A stretch of DNA of 64,000 nucleotides from Flavobacterium selenitireducens (GTDB taxonomy: Bacteria; Bacteroidota; Bacteroidia; Flavobacteriales; Flavobacteriaceae), in NCBI RefSeq assembly GCF_014748335.1, contig NZ_JAAVIY010000003.1, positions 62,001 to 126,000 of the forward strand. The letters are read 5' to 3'. How positions within the stretch are numbered: position 1 is the first letter of the stretch; each line of letters opens with the position of its first letter. The position numbers and the translations under genes were made by a program. Shown piece by piece: positions 1-9,290 of the stretch. A model generated the notes under the pieces. That model ran no database searches, had not been told where the DNA came from, and was given only the letters and a program-made list of their open reading frames with translations.

Positions 1-1262
<1,262 letters not shown>

Positions 1263-1284
1263 TTTCAAAAGATTCCATATAACG

Positions 1285-1312
1285 AAGCCTCGCCTCCCCG
1301 CGGGGCTTTTTG
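1285..1312 (+). terminator. Rho-independent terminator after pgi
   Basis: Stem AAGCCTCGC (1285-1293) pairs with GCGGGGCTT (1300-1308), with one T-G wobble, around loop CTCCCC, followed by a T-run. Confidence 0.8.
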
Positions 1313-1324
1313 GCTTAAATTTCC

Positions 1325-1332
1325 TATATTTG
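1325..1332 (+). promoter_or_regulatory. Candidate -7 element of the 1356 gene
   Basis: TATATTTG at 1325-1332 matches the Bacteroidota -7 consensus TAnnTTTG, 23 bases before the ATG. I see no well-spaced -33 TTG because the pgi terminator occupies that place. Confidence 0.4.
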
Positions 1333-1355
1333 ATTTTCCAAACAACCAGACTCCG

Positions 1356-1778
1356 ATGGAAAAAATCATTCAACAAGCGCATTCCGGCTGGGCATACCTT
1401 GTCCTTTTAGTGCTAATTATTGCCGTGGTCAACGGTCTTTCGGGAATGTTTTCGAACCGAGAGTTCAAAGCATCCGACAAACGATTGGGACTATTTGCCC
1501 TGATTGCCACTCATGTGCAATTGGTGATCGGACTCATCACGTATTTCACTTCTCCGTTAGGGCTGTCATCGTTCGGTCAAATGAGCAACAGCGCATTGCG
1601 CCTGACTTCTCTTGAACATCCGTTAGTGAACTTGATCGCGGTGATTCTGATTACAGTCGGATGGTCGAAACACAAGAAAAAGGAGCTCAGTAAAGACAAA
1701 TTCAGGTGTTTTGGCATTTTTTATACGCTTGGATTGGTTTTGATACTGAGTCGAATCCCTTGGAATTTGTGGTTTTAA
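1356..1778 (+). CDS. Small membrane protein, function unknown
   Basis: A 140-residue protein that I cannot assign to a named function. It shows four hydrophobic segments, roughly residues 13-33 (after a short amphipathic N-terminus), 45-66, 88-103 and 117-135, so it is a likely four-helix inner-membrane protein. Similar short proteins in flavobacteria carry inconsistent names such as cytochrome b-like, and I see no convincing heme-ligand pair to support that. The gene stands alone, bounded by the pgi terminator upstream and its own hairpin downstream. The ATG at 1356 is the only sensible start. Confidence 0.7.
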   Translation: MEKIIQQAHSGWAYLVLLVLIIAVVNGLSGMFSNREFKASDKRLGLFALIATHVQLVIGLITYFTSPLGLSSFGQMSNSALRLTSLEHPLVNLIAVILITVGWSKHKKKELSKDKFRCFGIFYTLGLVLILSRIPWNLWF

Positions 1779-1787
1779 ACAACCGAT

Positions 1788-1809
1788 AGCGCTCAAAAGG
1801 CGCTTTTTT
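1788..1809 (+). terminator. Terminator after the 1356 membrane gene
   Basis: Short GC stem AGCGC (1788-1792) and GCGCT (1800-1804) with 7-base loop TCAAAAG, then a run of T. Confidence 0.6.
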
Positions 1810-1861
1810 CGTCTAAAGGAACGGTATTTGTAAGGCCGTCTCCCGCGATAAAATTTCAGAT

Positions 1862-2332
1862 ATGAAGAACAAAAAAATACTTTTGATCGCCTTGGGCTTC
1901 CTTGCGATCGTAATAAGCGGCTTCGGATTTCAGTCCGGGCAAGCGCCTCAACAAGGCAAAACGCCGCAGGACACCATCGCAAAAAACGCTTCGGTTGCCG
2001 ACAGCCTCAAATTGGTTTCCAACCTCAAACTAAAACTTCTAAAAAAGAATGCTCACGCTTCCTACTACCACGACAAATTCAACGGAAGACGCACGGCGAG
2101 CGGGAAAAAATTCAGCAATAACGGCCTGACTGCGGCACATCGCAAATTGCCGTTTGGAACCAAAGTCAAGGTAACCAACGAAAGAAACGGGAAGTCGATC
2201 ATCGTGGAAGTCACAGACCGCGGGCCGTTCACGCGAGGACGCGATATCGACCTTACCAAACGCGCCTTTATGGATATCGCCGGTTCCGGATGGGGAGGCG
2301 CCCTTAAAGTCACCATCGAAATAATTGAATAG
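1862..2332 (+). CDS. RlpA-like septal ring lytic transglycosylase-family protein (exported)
   Basis: A 156-residue protein of the RlpA double-psi beta-barrel family, expected to act on peptidoglycan in the periplasm. Residues 1-25 form an N-terminal signal peptide or anchor with a hydrophobic core and no lipobox. A linker of about 35 residues follows, then the barrel from about residue 62. Family hallmarks seen are ASYYHDKFNGRRTASG, TAAHRKLPFGT and VTDRGPFTRGRDIDL. There is no C-terminal SPOR domain, which E. coli RlpA has, so septal targeting by denuded glycan is not supported here. The next gene encodes a second RlpA-like protein 8 bases downstream, probably co-transcribed. Confidence 0.85.
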   Translation: MKNKKILLIALGFLAIVISGFGFQSGQAPQQGKTPQDTIAKNASVADSLKLVSNLKLKLLKKNAHASYYHDKFNGRRTASGKKFSNNGLTAAHRKLPFGTKVKVTNERNGKSIIVEVTDRGPFTRGRDIDLTKRAFMDIAGSGWGGALKVTIEIIE

Positions 2333-2340
2333 CATAATTT

Positions 2341-2727
2341 ATGAAGCGGATTCTTGCCCTGATCGCCTTCCTCACACTTTCCATTGCCGTTGTTTCCTGC
2401 TCCTCTTCTAAAGGAGGAGGAAGCGGCTCGACCTATAAACGAAACGTCGAAGCGTCCTATTACCACGATAAGTTCAACGGGCGCCGCACAGCCAGTGGAG
2501 AAAAGTTCCGCAACAGCGACCTCACGGCTGCTCACAGGAAATTAGCGTTCGGCACACGGCTGCGCGTGACGAATGTTGCCAACGGCGAATCTGTGGTGGT
2601 AAAAGTCAATGACAGAGGTCCGCATAAGCGAGGACGCGAACTCGATCTTTCCAAGCGGGCGTTCATGTCGATTTCCGATAACAAAAACCACGGCGTGATT
2701 CGGGTCAACATCGAGGTTTTGAACTGA
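2341..2727 (+). CDS. RlpA-like lipoprotein
   Basis: A 128-residue second copy of the RlpA double-psi beta-barrel. The N-terminus is a lipoprotein signal ending in IAVVSC (Cys about residue 20), then a Ser/Gly-rich linker and the barrel with ASYYHDKFNGRRTASGEKF, TAAHRKLAFGT and VNDRGPHKRGRELDLSKRAF. It is close in sequence to the upstream gene over the whole barrel, which indicates a tandem duplication followed by divergence of the export signal: one copy is soluble or anchored by an uncleaved helix, this one is lipid-anchored. No SPOR domain is present. No clear terminator follows before the long intergenic region. Confidence 0.85.
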   Translation: MKRILALIAFLTLSIAVVSCSSSKGGGSGSTYKRNVEASYYHDKFNGRRTASGEKFRNSDLTAAHRKLAFGTRLRVTNVANGESVVVKVNDRGPHKRGRELDLSKRAFMSISDNKNHGVIRVNIEVLN

Positions 2728-2986
2728 TACGGCGTTTTATCGAATGTCATTTCGTGAAAAGTTGTGACAAAATCGCGCGTCAAAACAAATTGTCACAAGA
2801 TCTGTGACAAAAGAATTTCTTGCGAAAAATTGACACGAACTTGCGCTTCCTGATTTAGCGTGGACTAGACATCGCTTCGATTCCCTTCGCTCTGTTTTCC
2901 TTTCTTACTTTCAGAAAACGATTTCGCAATCTTAACACAAATTTAAGTTCGGTTGGTTCGGTCAGAAGCGAACCGAATGTACCTTT
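2728..2986. promoter_or_regulatory. Regulatory intergenic region upstream of the efflux operon
   Basis: This 259-base gap holds clustered symmetrical sequences. TTGTGACAA lies at 2762-2770. An interrupted palindrome TTGTCACA-N5-TGTGACAA lies at 2790-2810 and carries the same half-site. Nearer the gene, GTTCGGT occurs twice (2947-2953 and 2956-2962) and is answered by the inverted copy ACCGAA at 2972-2977, overlapping the predicted promoter. The arrangement looks like two different operator types. No gene is visible here. Confidence 0.5.
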
Positions 2987-2987
2987 G
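2953..2987 (+). promoter_or_regulatory. Promoter of the RND efflux operon
   Basis: TTG (2953-2955), 24-base spacer, then TACCTTTG (2980-2987), matching the Bacteroidota -33/-7 pattern. Transcription from here would begin about 2993, so translation must start at the ATG at 3005 and not at the in-frame GTG at 2987. Confidence 0.6.
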
Positions 2988-3004
2988 TGTCCAATTTTAT
3001 AAAA

Positions 3005-3493
3005 ATGGATTTACAACGGGAAAAGGAAGAACTGATTGAAATGTTCGGCGTTCACTTTGAAACGTTGTATCACTTGCCTCCGTTGGCTTCGCGAATACTC
3101 GGTATGCTGATCGTAGACAGCCAGAATCCCGGATTTACGTTCGAAAACCTCGTCGAACTGACAAACGCCAGCAAAAGTTCCGTTTCTACAGCGATTAACC
3201 TCTTGCTAAAACTGGGTAAGGTCAATTACATCACCTTGGCGGGCGATCGCAAGAAATATTACCGACCCGCCCCGTTCAGCGAACGCCTCGACAACTACAA
3301 GCGCCTTCTCGAATTTGAGAAAAAACTCATCGAACGCATGTTGCAATATTGCGAGAAGACGCGTTGCCAGGACGAATGGAATGATATCGAAAACATAAAA
3401 GCGTACCAAAGCCACGTATTAAAAGTGGAGGAATTGCTTCACAAAACCGTGGACCGCTTTAAGCAAATCGAACAGAACAACAAGAAAAAATAA
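3005..3493 (+). CDS. GbsR/MarR-family transcriptional regulator of the efflux operon
   Basis: A 162-residue winged-helix regulator resembling the GbsR/MarR group. The N-terminal helix MDLQREKEELIEMFGVHFE is followed by the helix-turn-helix region FENLVELTNASKSSVSTAINLLLKLGKVNYI (a recognition helix around SKSSVSTAINLL) and a basic wing. The C-terminal half is a long coiled helix rich in Lys and Glu, suited to dimerisation. I take ATG 3005 rather than GTG 2987 because the GTG overlaps the promoter -7 element. It sits 12 bases upstream of the membrane-fusion protein gene and is first in the operon, so it most likely represses its own promoter and the pump in response to a ligand. Confidence 0.8.
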   Translation: MDLQREKEELIEMFGVHFETLYHLPPLASRILGMLIVDSQNPGFTFENLVELTNASKSSVSTAINLLLKLGKVNYITLAGDRKKYYRPAPFSERLDNYKRLLEFEKKLIERMLQYCEKTRCQDEWNDIENIKAYQSHVLKVEELLHKTVDRFKQIEQNNKKK

Positions 3494-3505
3494 CCTCACA
3501 CACAT

Positions 3506-4648
3506 ATGAAAACCACTTCGCTATTTAGTTTTATCATAGCTTCGATTTTTGTCGCTTCTTGCGGAAAGAAAGAGGAGCAAGCCCAGCAGCCACAAGGCCC
3601 TATGCCGTTTCCGGTTGAAAAGGTCACGCGTCAGGACGCTGTGGTCTTCCAGGAATATACGGCAAACCTTGAAGGCCGGCAAAACGTGGAAATCCGTCCG
3701 AAAGTCAACGGATTCATCCAGAAGATTTATGTAGATGAGGGCCAACAAGTGAGAAAAGGCCAGTTGCTGTTCAAACTGGAAACCAACACATTGAATCAGG
3801 ACGCCGCCGCAGCCAAAGCCGCCGTGAATGCCGCCCAGGTCGAAGTGGATCGCTTAAAGCCACTCGTGGAGCGAAACATTATCAGCCCGGTACAATTGGA
3901 GACGGCGAAGGCGAAACTTGCTCAGGCAAAAAGCGCATACGGGAGCGTGGCCGCCAGCATCGGATACGGAACGATCGTTTCACCCGTTGACGGTTTCGTC
4001 GGAAGCTTGCCGTTCAAAGAGGGCGCTTTGGTTAGCATGACGAGCGAGCAGCCGCTTACGACGGTTTCCGATACGCGCGTGATGCGTGCCTATTTCTCGT
4101 TGAATGAAAAGCAAATGATCGATTTTGCCAAGACGTTCAAAGGAGAATCGCTTGCTGCCAAGATCAAAAACATTCCGCCAGTTTCGCTTTTGCTAGCCGA
4201 TAACTCGGAATACGAGGTAAAAGGAAAAATCGAAACCATAAACGGCCAAGCCGATCCTGAAACCGGAACAACGCAATTTCGTGCGGAATTCAACAACCCT
4301 GAAGCCATTTTGAGAAGCGGCGGAACAGGAATCGTCCGCATTCCGATAGAAAATAAAAACGCCATACTGGTTCCGCAAAACGCGGTCATCGACATGCAGG
4401 GCAAGCAAATCGTCTACGTGGTAGGACAAGACAACAAGGTAAAGTCGCGCATCATCACGACCAGCGGGACGTCCGGACTTAACTTCATCGTGTCCGACGG
4501 ATTGAACGAAGGCGAAACCATCGTAGTGGAAGGCGCGTCGAAAATGAAAGACGACATGCCGATCACGCCTCAGCCAAGAGGAACTCAAAAACCTGCGACA
4601 GCCCAGGCTTCCGCCAAATCCGACTCTGCCAAAGCAACCGTTAAATAA
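3506..4648 (+). CDS. RND efflux membrane-fusion (periplasmic adaptor) lipoprotein
   Basis: A 380-residue adaptor of the AcrA/MexA type that links the inner-membrane RND pump to the outer-membrane channel. The N-terminus is a lipoprotein signal ending in FVASC (Cys about residue 19). A lipoyl half-motif (VRPKVNGFIQKIYVDEGQ-like, about residues 65-90) is followed by a short alpha-helical hairpin (about 95-150), the second lipoyl half and the beta-barrel and membrane-proximal domains. The C-terminal tail is low in complexity (Ala, Lys, Thr, Pro). It is followed by the pump gene after 9 bases. Substrate range cannot be read from the sequence. Confidence 0.95.
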   Translation: MKTTSLFSFIIASIFVASCGKKEEQAQQPQGPMPFPVEKVTRQDAVVFQEYTANLEGRQNVEIRPKVNGFIQKIYVDEGQQVRKGQLLFKLETNTLNQDAAAAKAAVNAAQVEVDRLKPLVERNIISPVQLETAKAKLAQAKSAYGSVAASIGYGTIVSPVDGFVGSLPFKEGALVSMTSEQPLTTVSDTRVMRAYFSLNEKQMIDFAKTFKGESLAAKIKNIPPVSLLLADNSEYEVKGKIETINGQADPETGTTQFRAEFNNPEAILRSGGTGIVRIPIENKNAILVPQNAVIDMQGKQIVYVVGQDNKVKSRIITTSGTSGLNFIVSDGLNEGETIVVEGASKMKDDMPITPQPRGTQKPATAQASAKSDSAKATVK

Positions 4649-4657
4649 TCCGATTCC

Positions 4658-7600
4658 ATGCTAAAGACATTTATACAACGGCCCGTTCTCTCGACCGTTA
4701 TTTCGATAATCATTACCATTCTCGGCGTTCTCGGATTGCTGTCGCTCCCAATCGAGCAATATCCCGAGATCGCACCTCCAACGGTTCAGGTCTCGGCCAC
4801 TTATACGGGTGCGAATGCTGAAACCGTCCTGAATTCCGTTGTCATTCCGCTTGAGGAAGAAATCAACGGTGTGGAAGGCATGACGTACATGACCTCGTCT
4901 GCAGCGAACGACGGTTCGGCTAAAATCACCGTTTTTTTCGAGCTCGGAATCAACCCGGACATTGCCGCGGTAAACGTGCAAAACCGTGTATCGCGTGCTA
5001 CGAGCAAATTGCCTCAGGCCGTCGTGCAAACCGGCGTAACGACGTTCAAAAGCCAGACGAGCGCGTTGATGTTCCTTGCACTTTTTTCCAAGAATCCTGA
5101 ATTTGACGGCACCTACGTACAGAATTACGCCAAGATCAATCTCGTGCCCCAGTTGCAACGCGTCAAAGGCGTCGGACAAGTCAACGTTTTTGGAAGCAAG
5201 GATTATTCGATGCGTATCTGGATCGATCCCGAGAAAATGGCGGCTTACAAGATTTCGCCAAAAGACGTCCAGGCAGCGTTGAACGAGCAAAACGTCGAGG
5301 CGGCTCCCGGGAAATTCGGTGAAAATGCTCAAGGCGTTTACGAATACGTGATCAAATACAAAGGCCGGCTTTCCAAAACCGAAGAATATGAAAATATCGT
5401 GATCAAATCGACGGGCAACGGGAATTTCGTTCGCCTCAAAGATGTGGCCACGATCGAACTCGGCGCATTCAATTACGGGGCGAAGAACTACGGCATGGGG
5501 AAAAATGGTGTCGCGATCGGCGTTTTTCAAACCTCGGGATCGAACGCCAACGACATCATCGAAGAGGTGGAAACGATCATGACCGAAGCCAAGTCGAACT
5601 TCCCTGACGGAATCGACTACGTGATCCCATTCAACACCAAAACGTTCCTCGATGCTTCGATCGAAAAAGTAATCTCGACCTTGATCGAAGCCTTTATCCT
5701 GGTGTTTATCGTGGTGTTTATTTTCCTACAGGATTTCAGGTCCACGCTTATCCCGGCCATCGCGGTTCCCGTTGCGATCGTCGGTACGTTTTTCTTCCTC
5801 AACATTTTCGGATTTTCGATCAACTTGTTGACGTTGTTCGCATTGGTGTTGGCGATCGGAATTGTCGTCGATGATGCCATTGTCGTCGTCGAGGCCGTCC
5901 ACGCCAAGATGGATGAAGGGGAGAAGGATGCCAAAAAAGCGACGATTTCCGCGATGAGCGAAATTACGGGCGCGATCATTTCCATTACGCTTGTCATGGC
6001 TGCGGTGTTCATTCCGGTGTCGTTCCTGAAAGGGCCGTCGGGTGTTTTTTACACGCAGTTCGCGATCACGCTTGCCGTTGCGATCTTAATCTCTGCCGTG
6101 AACGCCCTGACGCTTTCGCCTGCACTTTGTGCGTTGTTCCTCAAATCGCATGACGGACACGAAGGAGAACACAAGAAAAAGAATTTCAAACAGCGTTTTT
6201 TTACCGCGTTCAACACCGGTTTTGACCGCATGAACGATCGTTACGTGAGATCACTCGGTTTCCTGTTCCGCAAAAAATGGATCACTGTTTTGGGTCTTGC
6301 CGTATTTATCGGGATTATAGTGCTTCTATTCCAGACGACGCCTTCAGGATTCATCCCTAACGAGGACCGCGGTATCATTATGGCCGACGTGACCTTGCCA
6401 CCGGGAACGACGCTGGAGCAAACAGAGAAAACGATGGCCAAGCTCGATTCGGTTTTGACGTCGATGCCTATCGTCGACGCGCGCATGAGCGTTGTCGGGT
6501 TCTCGCTTTTGAACGGCGTAAACGGAGGTTCTTACGGATTTACCGTCATCAAGCTAAAAGACTGGAAAGAGCGAAAAGAAGACAATCAAAGCGTCGATGC
6601 CGTCGTGGGCGAGCTCTTCGGACGAACGGCGGGTTTCAACGATGCCAAAATGCTGTTCTTTACACCGCCGAGCGTTCAAGGTTTCGGAACGGCCGACGGT
6701 TTCGAACTGAAACTCCAGGACAAAGGTGACGACGACTGGCAGAAGGTAAGCCAGGTTACCGGGGAATTTCTCGGCGCGTTGAACCAACGTCCTGAAATCG
6801 CGTACGCCATGACGAACTTCAATCCTAACTTCCCGCAATATCGCATGGACATCAACGTCGAAAAAGCGAAAGACGCAGGCGTTTCGATATCGGATATCTT
6901 CAACACGATGCAAGGCTATTACGGCGGTTTGTATACTACCGATTTCAACCGTTTCGGGAAGCAGTTCCGCGTAATGATCCAAGCCAAGCCCGAGGAAAGA
7001 GCCGATGAAAATTCCATCAATCGCATTTACGTCAAGAACGCCTCGGGTGAGCAAATTGCGATCAGCCAGTTTATTTCCCTTACCAGGATTTACGGCCCGG
7101 AAGCCGTTGCACGCTTTAACATGCTAAAGGCGGTCAACATCAACGGAAAAGCCAAGCCTGGATTCAGTTCCGGGGATGCGATCAAAGCCGTGCAGGAAGT
7201 AGCTGCGCAACACTTGCCGAAATCCTACGGTTATGAATTCTCAGGAATGACGCGTGAGGAAATCATCGCCGGAAACCAGGCCGCAGGTGTATTCCTTCTC
7301 AGCTTGATCTTCGTTTATTTCCTGTTGAGTGCGCAGTATGAAAGTTACCTGATCCCGCTTGCCGTTATCCTCTCGCTTCCGGTTGGTATCGCGGGCGCCA
7401 TCGGATTTGTCAAACTCGCCGGACTGGAAAATAACATCTATTTCCAGGTTGCGCTTATCATGCTCATCGGATTGTTGGCTAAAAATGCCATCCTCATCGT
7501 CGAATTTGCGATGCAGAGGCGAAAACAGGGCATGGAAATCTGGAAAGCGGCCATTGACGGAGCGAAGGCGCGTTTGCGTCCGATCCTGATGACGTCGTTC

Positions 7601-7840
7601 GCGTTCATATTCGGGCTCTTGCCATTGGCGTTGGCCAGCGGTGTAGGAGCCGTCGGAAACCGCTCGATCGGTATGGGAGCCGTTGGCGGAATGCTCATCG
7701 GAACCATATTCGGCGTGTTCGCGATCCCGGTATTGTACGTGATTTTCGAAACGCTCCAAGAGAAAATTTCGGGTCAGCCTCACGGTGCCGATTTTGACGA
7801 AGACGCCCAAAACCCTCAACCAAAAACCGCAGCAGAATGA
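4658..7840 (+). CDS. RND multidrug efflux pump, HAE1/AcrB-type permease
   Basis: A 1060-residue proton-driven drug exporter of the AcrB/MexB type, full length for the family. TM1 lies at about residues 10-28, the first large periplasmic porter domain at 40-330, TM2-6 at 335-500, TM7 near 540, the second periplasmic domain at 565-870 and TM8-12 at 875-1035. The proton-relay acidic pair in TM4 is seen in GIVVDDAIVVVEAVH. The opening MLKTFIQRPVLSTVISIIITILG and the QYPEIAPPTVQVSATYTGA stretch are typical. The gene overlaps the following outer-membrane factor gene by 4 bases (ATGA), which indicates translational coupling. Confidence 0.97.
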   Translation: MLKTFIQRPVLSTVISIIITILGVLGLLSLPIEQYPEIAPPTVQVSATYTGANAETVLNSVVIPLEEEINGVEGMTYMTSSAANDGSAKITVFFELGINPDIAAVNVQNRVSRATSKLPQAVVQTGVTTFKSQTSALMFLALFSKNPEFDGTYVQNYAKINLVPQLQRVKGVGQVNVFGSKDYSMRIWIDPEKMAAYKISPKDVQAALNEQNVEAAPGKFGENAQGVYEYVIKYKGRLSKTEEYENIVIKSTGNGNFVRLKDVATIELGAFNYGAKNYGMGKNGVAIGVFQTSGSNANDIIEEVETIMTEAKSNFPDGIDYVIPFNTKTFLDASIEKVISTLIEAFILVFIVVFIFLQDFRSTLIPAIAVPVAIVGTFFFLNIFGFSINLLTLFALVLAIGIVVDDAIVVVEAVHAKMDEGEKDAKKATISAMSEITGAIISITLVMAAVFIPVSFLKGPSGVFYTQFAITLAVAILISAVNALTLSPALCALFLKSHDGHEGEHKKKNFKQRFFTAFNTGFDRMNDRYVRSLGFLFRKKWITVLGLAVFIGIIVLLFQTTPSGFIPNEDRGIIMADVTLPPGTTLEQTEKTMAKLDSVLTSMPIVDARMSVVGFSLLNGVNGGSYGFTVIKLKDWKERKEDNQSVDAVVGELFGRTAGFNDAKMLFFTPPSVQGFGTADGFELKLQDKGDDDWQKVSQVTGEFLGALNQRPEIAYAMTNFNPNFPQYRMDINVEKAKDAGVSISDIFNTMQGYYGGLYTTDFNRFGKQFRVMIQAKPEERADENSINRIYVKNASGEQIAISQFISLTRIYGPEAVARFNMLKAVNINGKAKPGFSSGDAIKAVQEVAAQHLPKSYGYEFSGMTREEIIAGNQAAGVFLLSLIFVYFLLSAQYESYLIPLAVILSLPVGIAGAIGFVKLAGLENNIYFQVALIMLIGLLAKNAILIVEFAMQRRKQGMEIWKAAIDGAKARLRPILMTSFAFIFGLLPLALASGVGAVGNRSIGMGAVGGMLIGTIFGVFAIPVLYVIFETLQEKISGQPHGADFDEDAQNPQPKTAAE

Positions 7841-9237
7841 AATCGACCATCATCAGAATAATCACAATAACCGGGATTTCCGTTGTCATGCAAGGGTGTT
7901 TCGTCGCCAAGGATTACAAACGGCCCGATGTCAGGACCGAGGATTTATACCGCACGGAAGTCGTCGCAAAGGACAGCACGACCATTGCCAACTTGACGTG
8001 GAACCAGCTTTTTACCGATCCGATCCTGCAAGGACACATCAACAAAGGCATCCAGAACAATCTCGACATGCGTATCGCGCTGCAAACGATCGCCGCATCC
8101 GAAGCAAACTTAAAACAAGGCAAGGCTGGCTATTTTCCTACATTTAGCCTCGGTGCCGATTGGACGCATCAAATGCTCTCGAAAAATTCCCAATTGGGCG
8201 CGTTTTTGCCAGATCGTCAGGTTGACCAATATCAATTTACGGGCAATCTTTCCTGGGAAGCCGACATTTGGGGCAAGATCAGGAGTACGAAACGCGCGGC
8301 CGGAGCACAATATCTGCAATCTATTGCGGCACGTCAAGCGATACAGACACGTTTGGTTTCCGATATCGCCTCGATGTATTTCCAGCTGATGGCTTTGGAT
8401 GCGCAACTTCGCGTCGTAGATTCCACACTTGGAAACCGCAACAAAAGCGTCGACGTGATCCGATCGCTCAAAGATGCAGGAGAAACCAACGAAGTCGGCG
8501 TAAAGCAGACCGAAGCGCAATTGTATCAAACCCAAATCATCGCCGAGGACCTCAAAAACAGCATTGTGCTTCTCGAGAACAGCATCAGTATTTTGCTTGG
8601 GGAATCGCCTCGCAAGATCGAACGCGCGCGCTTTGAAGATCAGAAAGTCGAAGCCGACATCAAACTTGGCGTTCCGGCCCAATTGCTCAGCAAACGACCG
8701 GATGTGATTGCCGCGGAGTACGAGTTGGTCAACAATTTTGAGCTCGTGAATGTGGCAAGAAGCAATTTTTATCCAACCTTTCGCGTTACAGCTTCTGGAG
8801 GTTTTCAAAGTATCGATCTAAAGGATTGGTTCAGTGCGAATGCGATTTTTGCGAATGTGGTGACGGGTTTGACCCAGCCGATATTCAACCAGCGCAGGAT
8901 TCGTACGCAACACGAGATAGCGAAAGCCAATCAGGAGACGGCTTTTTTGCAGTTTCAGCAGACGTTGCTGACTGCCGGGCGCGAAGTTTCCGATGCGTTG
9001 CAGGAATACCAGAACGAGTCGACGAAACTCGACATTCGCTTCAAGCAGCTCGAATCGTTGCGCAACGCGGCGAACTACTCGGACGAATTGTTGCAATACG
9101 GAATGGTAAATTACCTCGAGGTCTTGACAGCAAAAGACCAGGCGTTGAACACAGAGCTCAACTACATCGACAACCAATACCAAAAATACAATGCCGTCAT
9201 TACGCTTTACAGGGCGCTCGGCGGCGGATGGCAATAA
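7837..9237 (+). CDS. Outer-membrane efflux channel lipoprotein, OprM/NodT type
   Basis: A 466-residue TolC/OprM-family protein that forms the outer-membrane tunnel of the tripartite pump. The lipoprotein signal ends in VVMQGC (Cys about residue 21), followed by the typical AKDYKRPDV. Two OEP repeats are visible: the first with SWEADIWGKIRSTKRAA, the second beginning near LLSKRPDVIAAEYELV, both standard for the NodT subfamily. The start overlaps the pump gene stop by 4 bases. It ends just before a strong bidirectional terminator, so the operon is regulator, adaptor, pump, channel. Confidence 0.96.
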   Translation: MKSTIIRIITITGISVVMQGCFVAKDYKRPDVRTEDLYRTEVVAKDSTTIANLTWNQLFTDPILQGHINKGIQNNLDMRIALQTIAASEANLKQGKAGYFPTFSLGADWTHQMLSKNSQLGAFLPDRQVDQYQFTGNLSWEADIWGKIRSTKRAAGAQYLQSIAARQAIQTRLVSDIASMYFQLMALDAQLRVVDSTLGNRNKSVDVIRSLKDAGETNEVGVKQTEAQLYQTQIIAEDLKNSIVLLENSISILLGESPRKIERARFEDQKVEADIKLGVPAQLLSKRPDVIAAEYELVNNFELVNVARSNFYPTFRVTASGGFQSIDLKDWFSANAIFANVVTGLTQPIFNQRRIRTQHEIAKANQETAFLQFQQTLLTAGREVSDALQEYQNESTKLDIRFKQLESLRNAANYSDELLQYGMVNYLEVLTAKDQALNTELNYIDNQYQKYNAVITLYRALGGGWQ

Positions 9238-9256
9238 GATAATTTTAATTTGTTTG

Positions 9257-9290
9257 AGCCATCGGTCCTTCTCGGGCCGGTGGCTTTTTT
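9257..9290. terminator. Bidirectional terminator between efflux operon and the HEAT-protein operon
   Basis: Stem AGCCATCGGTCC (9257-9268) pairs with GGGCCGGTGGCT (9274-9285) with G-T wobbles, loop TTCTC, then T-run to 9290. It separates two convergent genes, and the stop codon of the minus-strand gene begins inside its tail. Confidence 0.85.

Noticed and set aside
2762-2810. Standard CRP box (TGTGA-N6-TCACA)
   Set aside because: The half-sites are arranged as TGTCACA-N5-TGTGACA, the reverse of the CRP layout, so I do not call it a CRP site.
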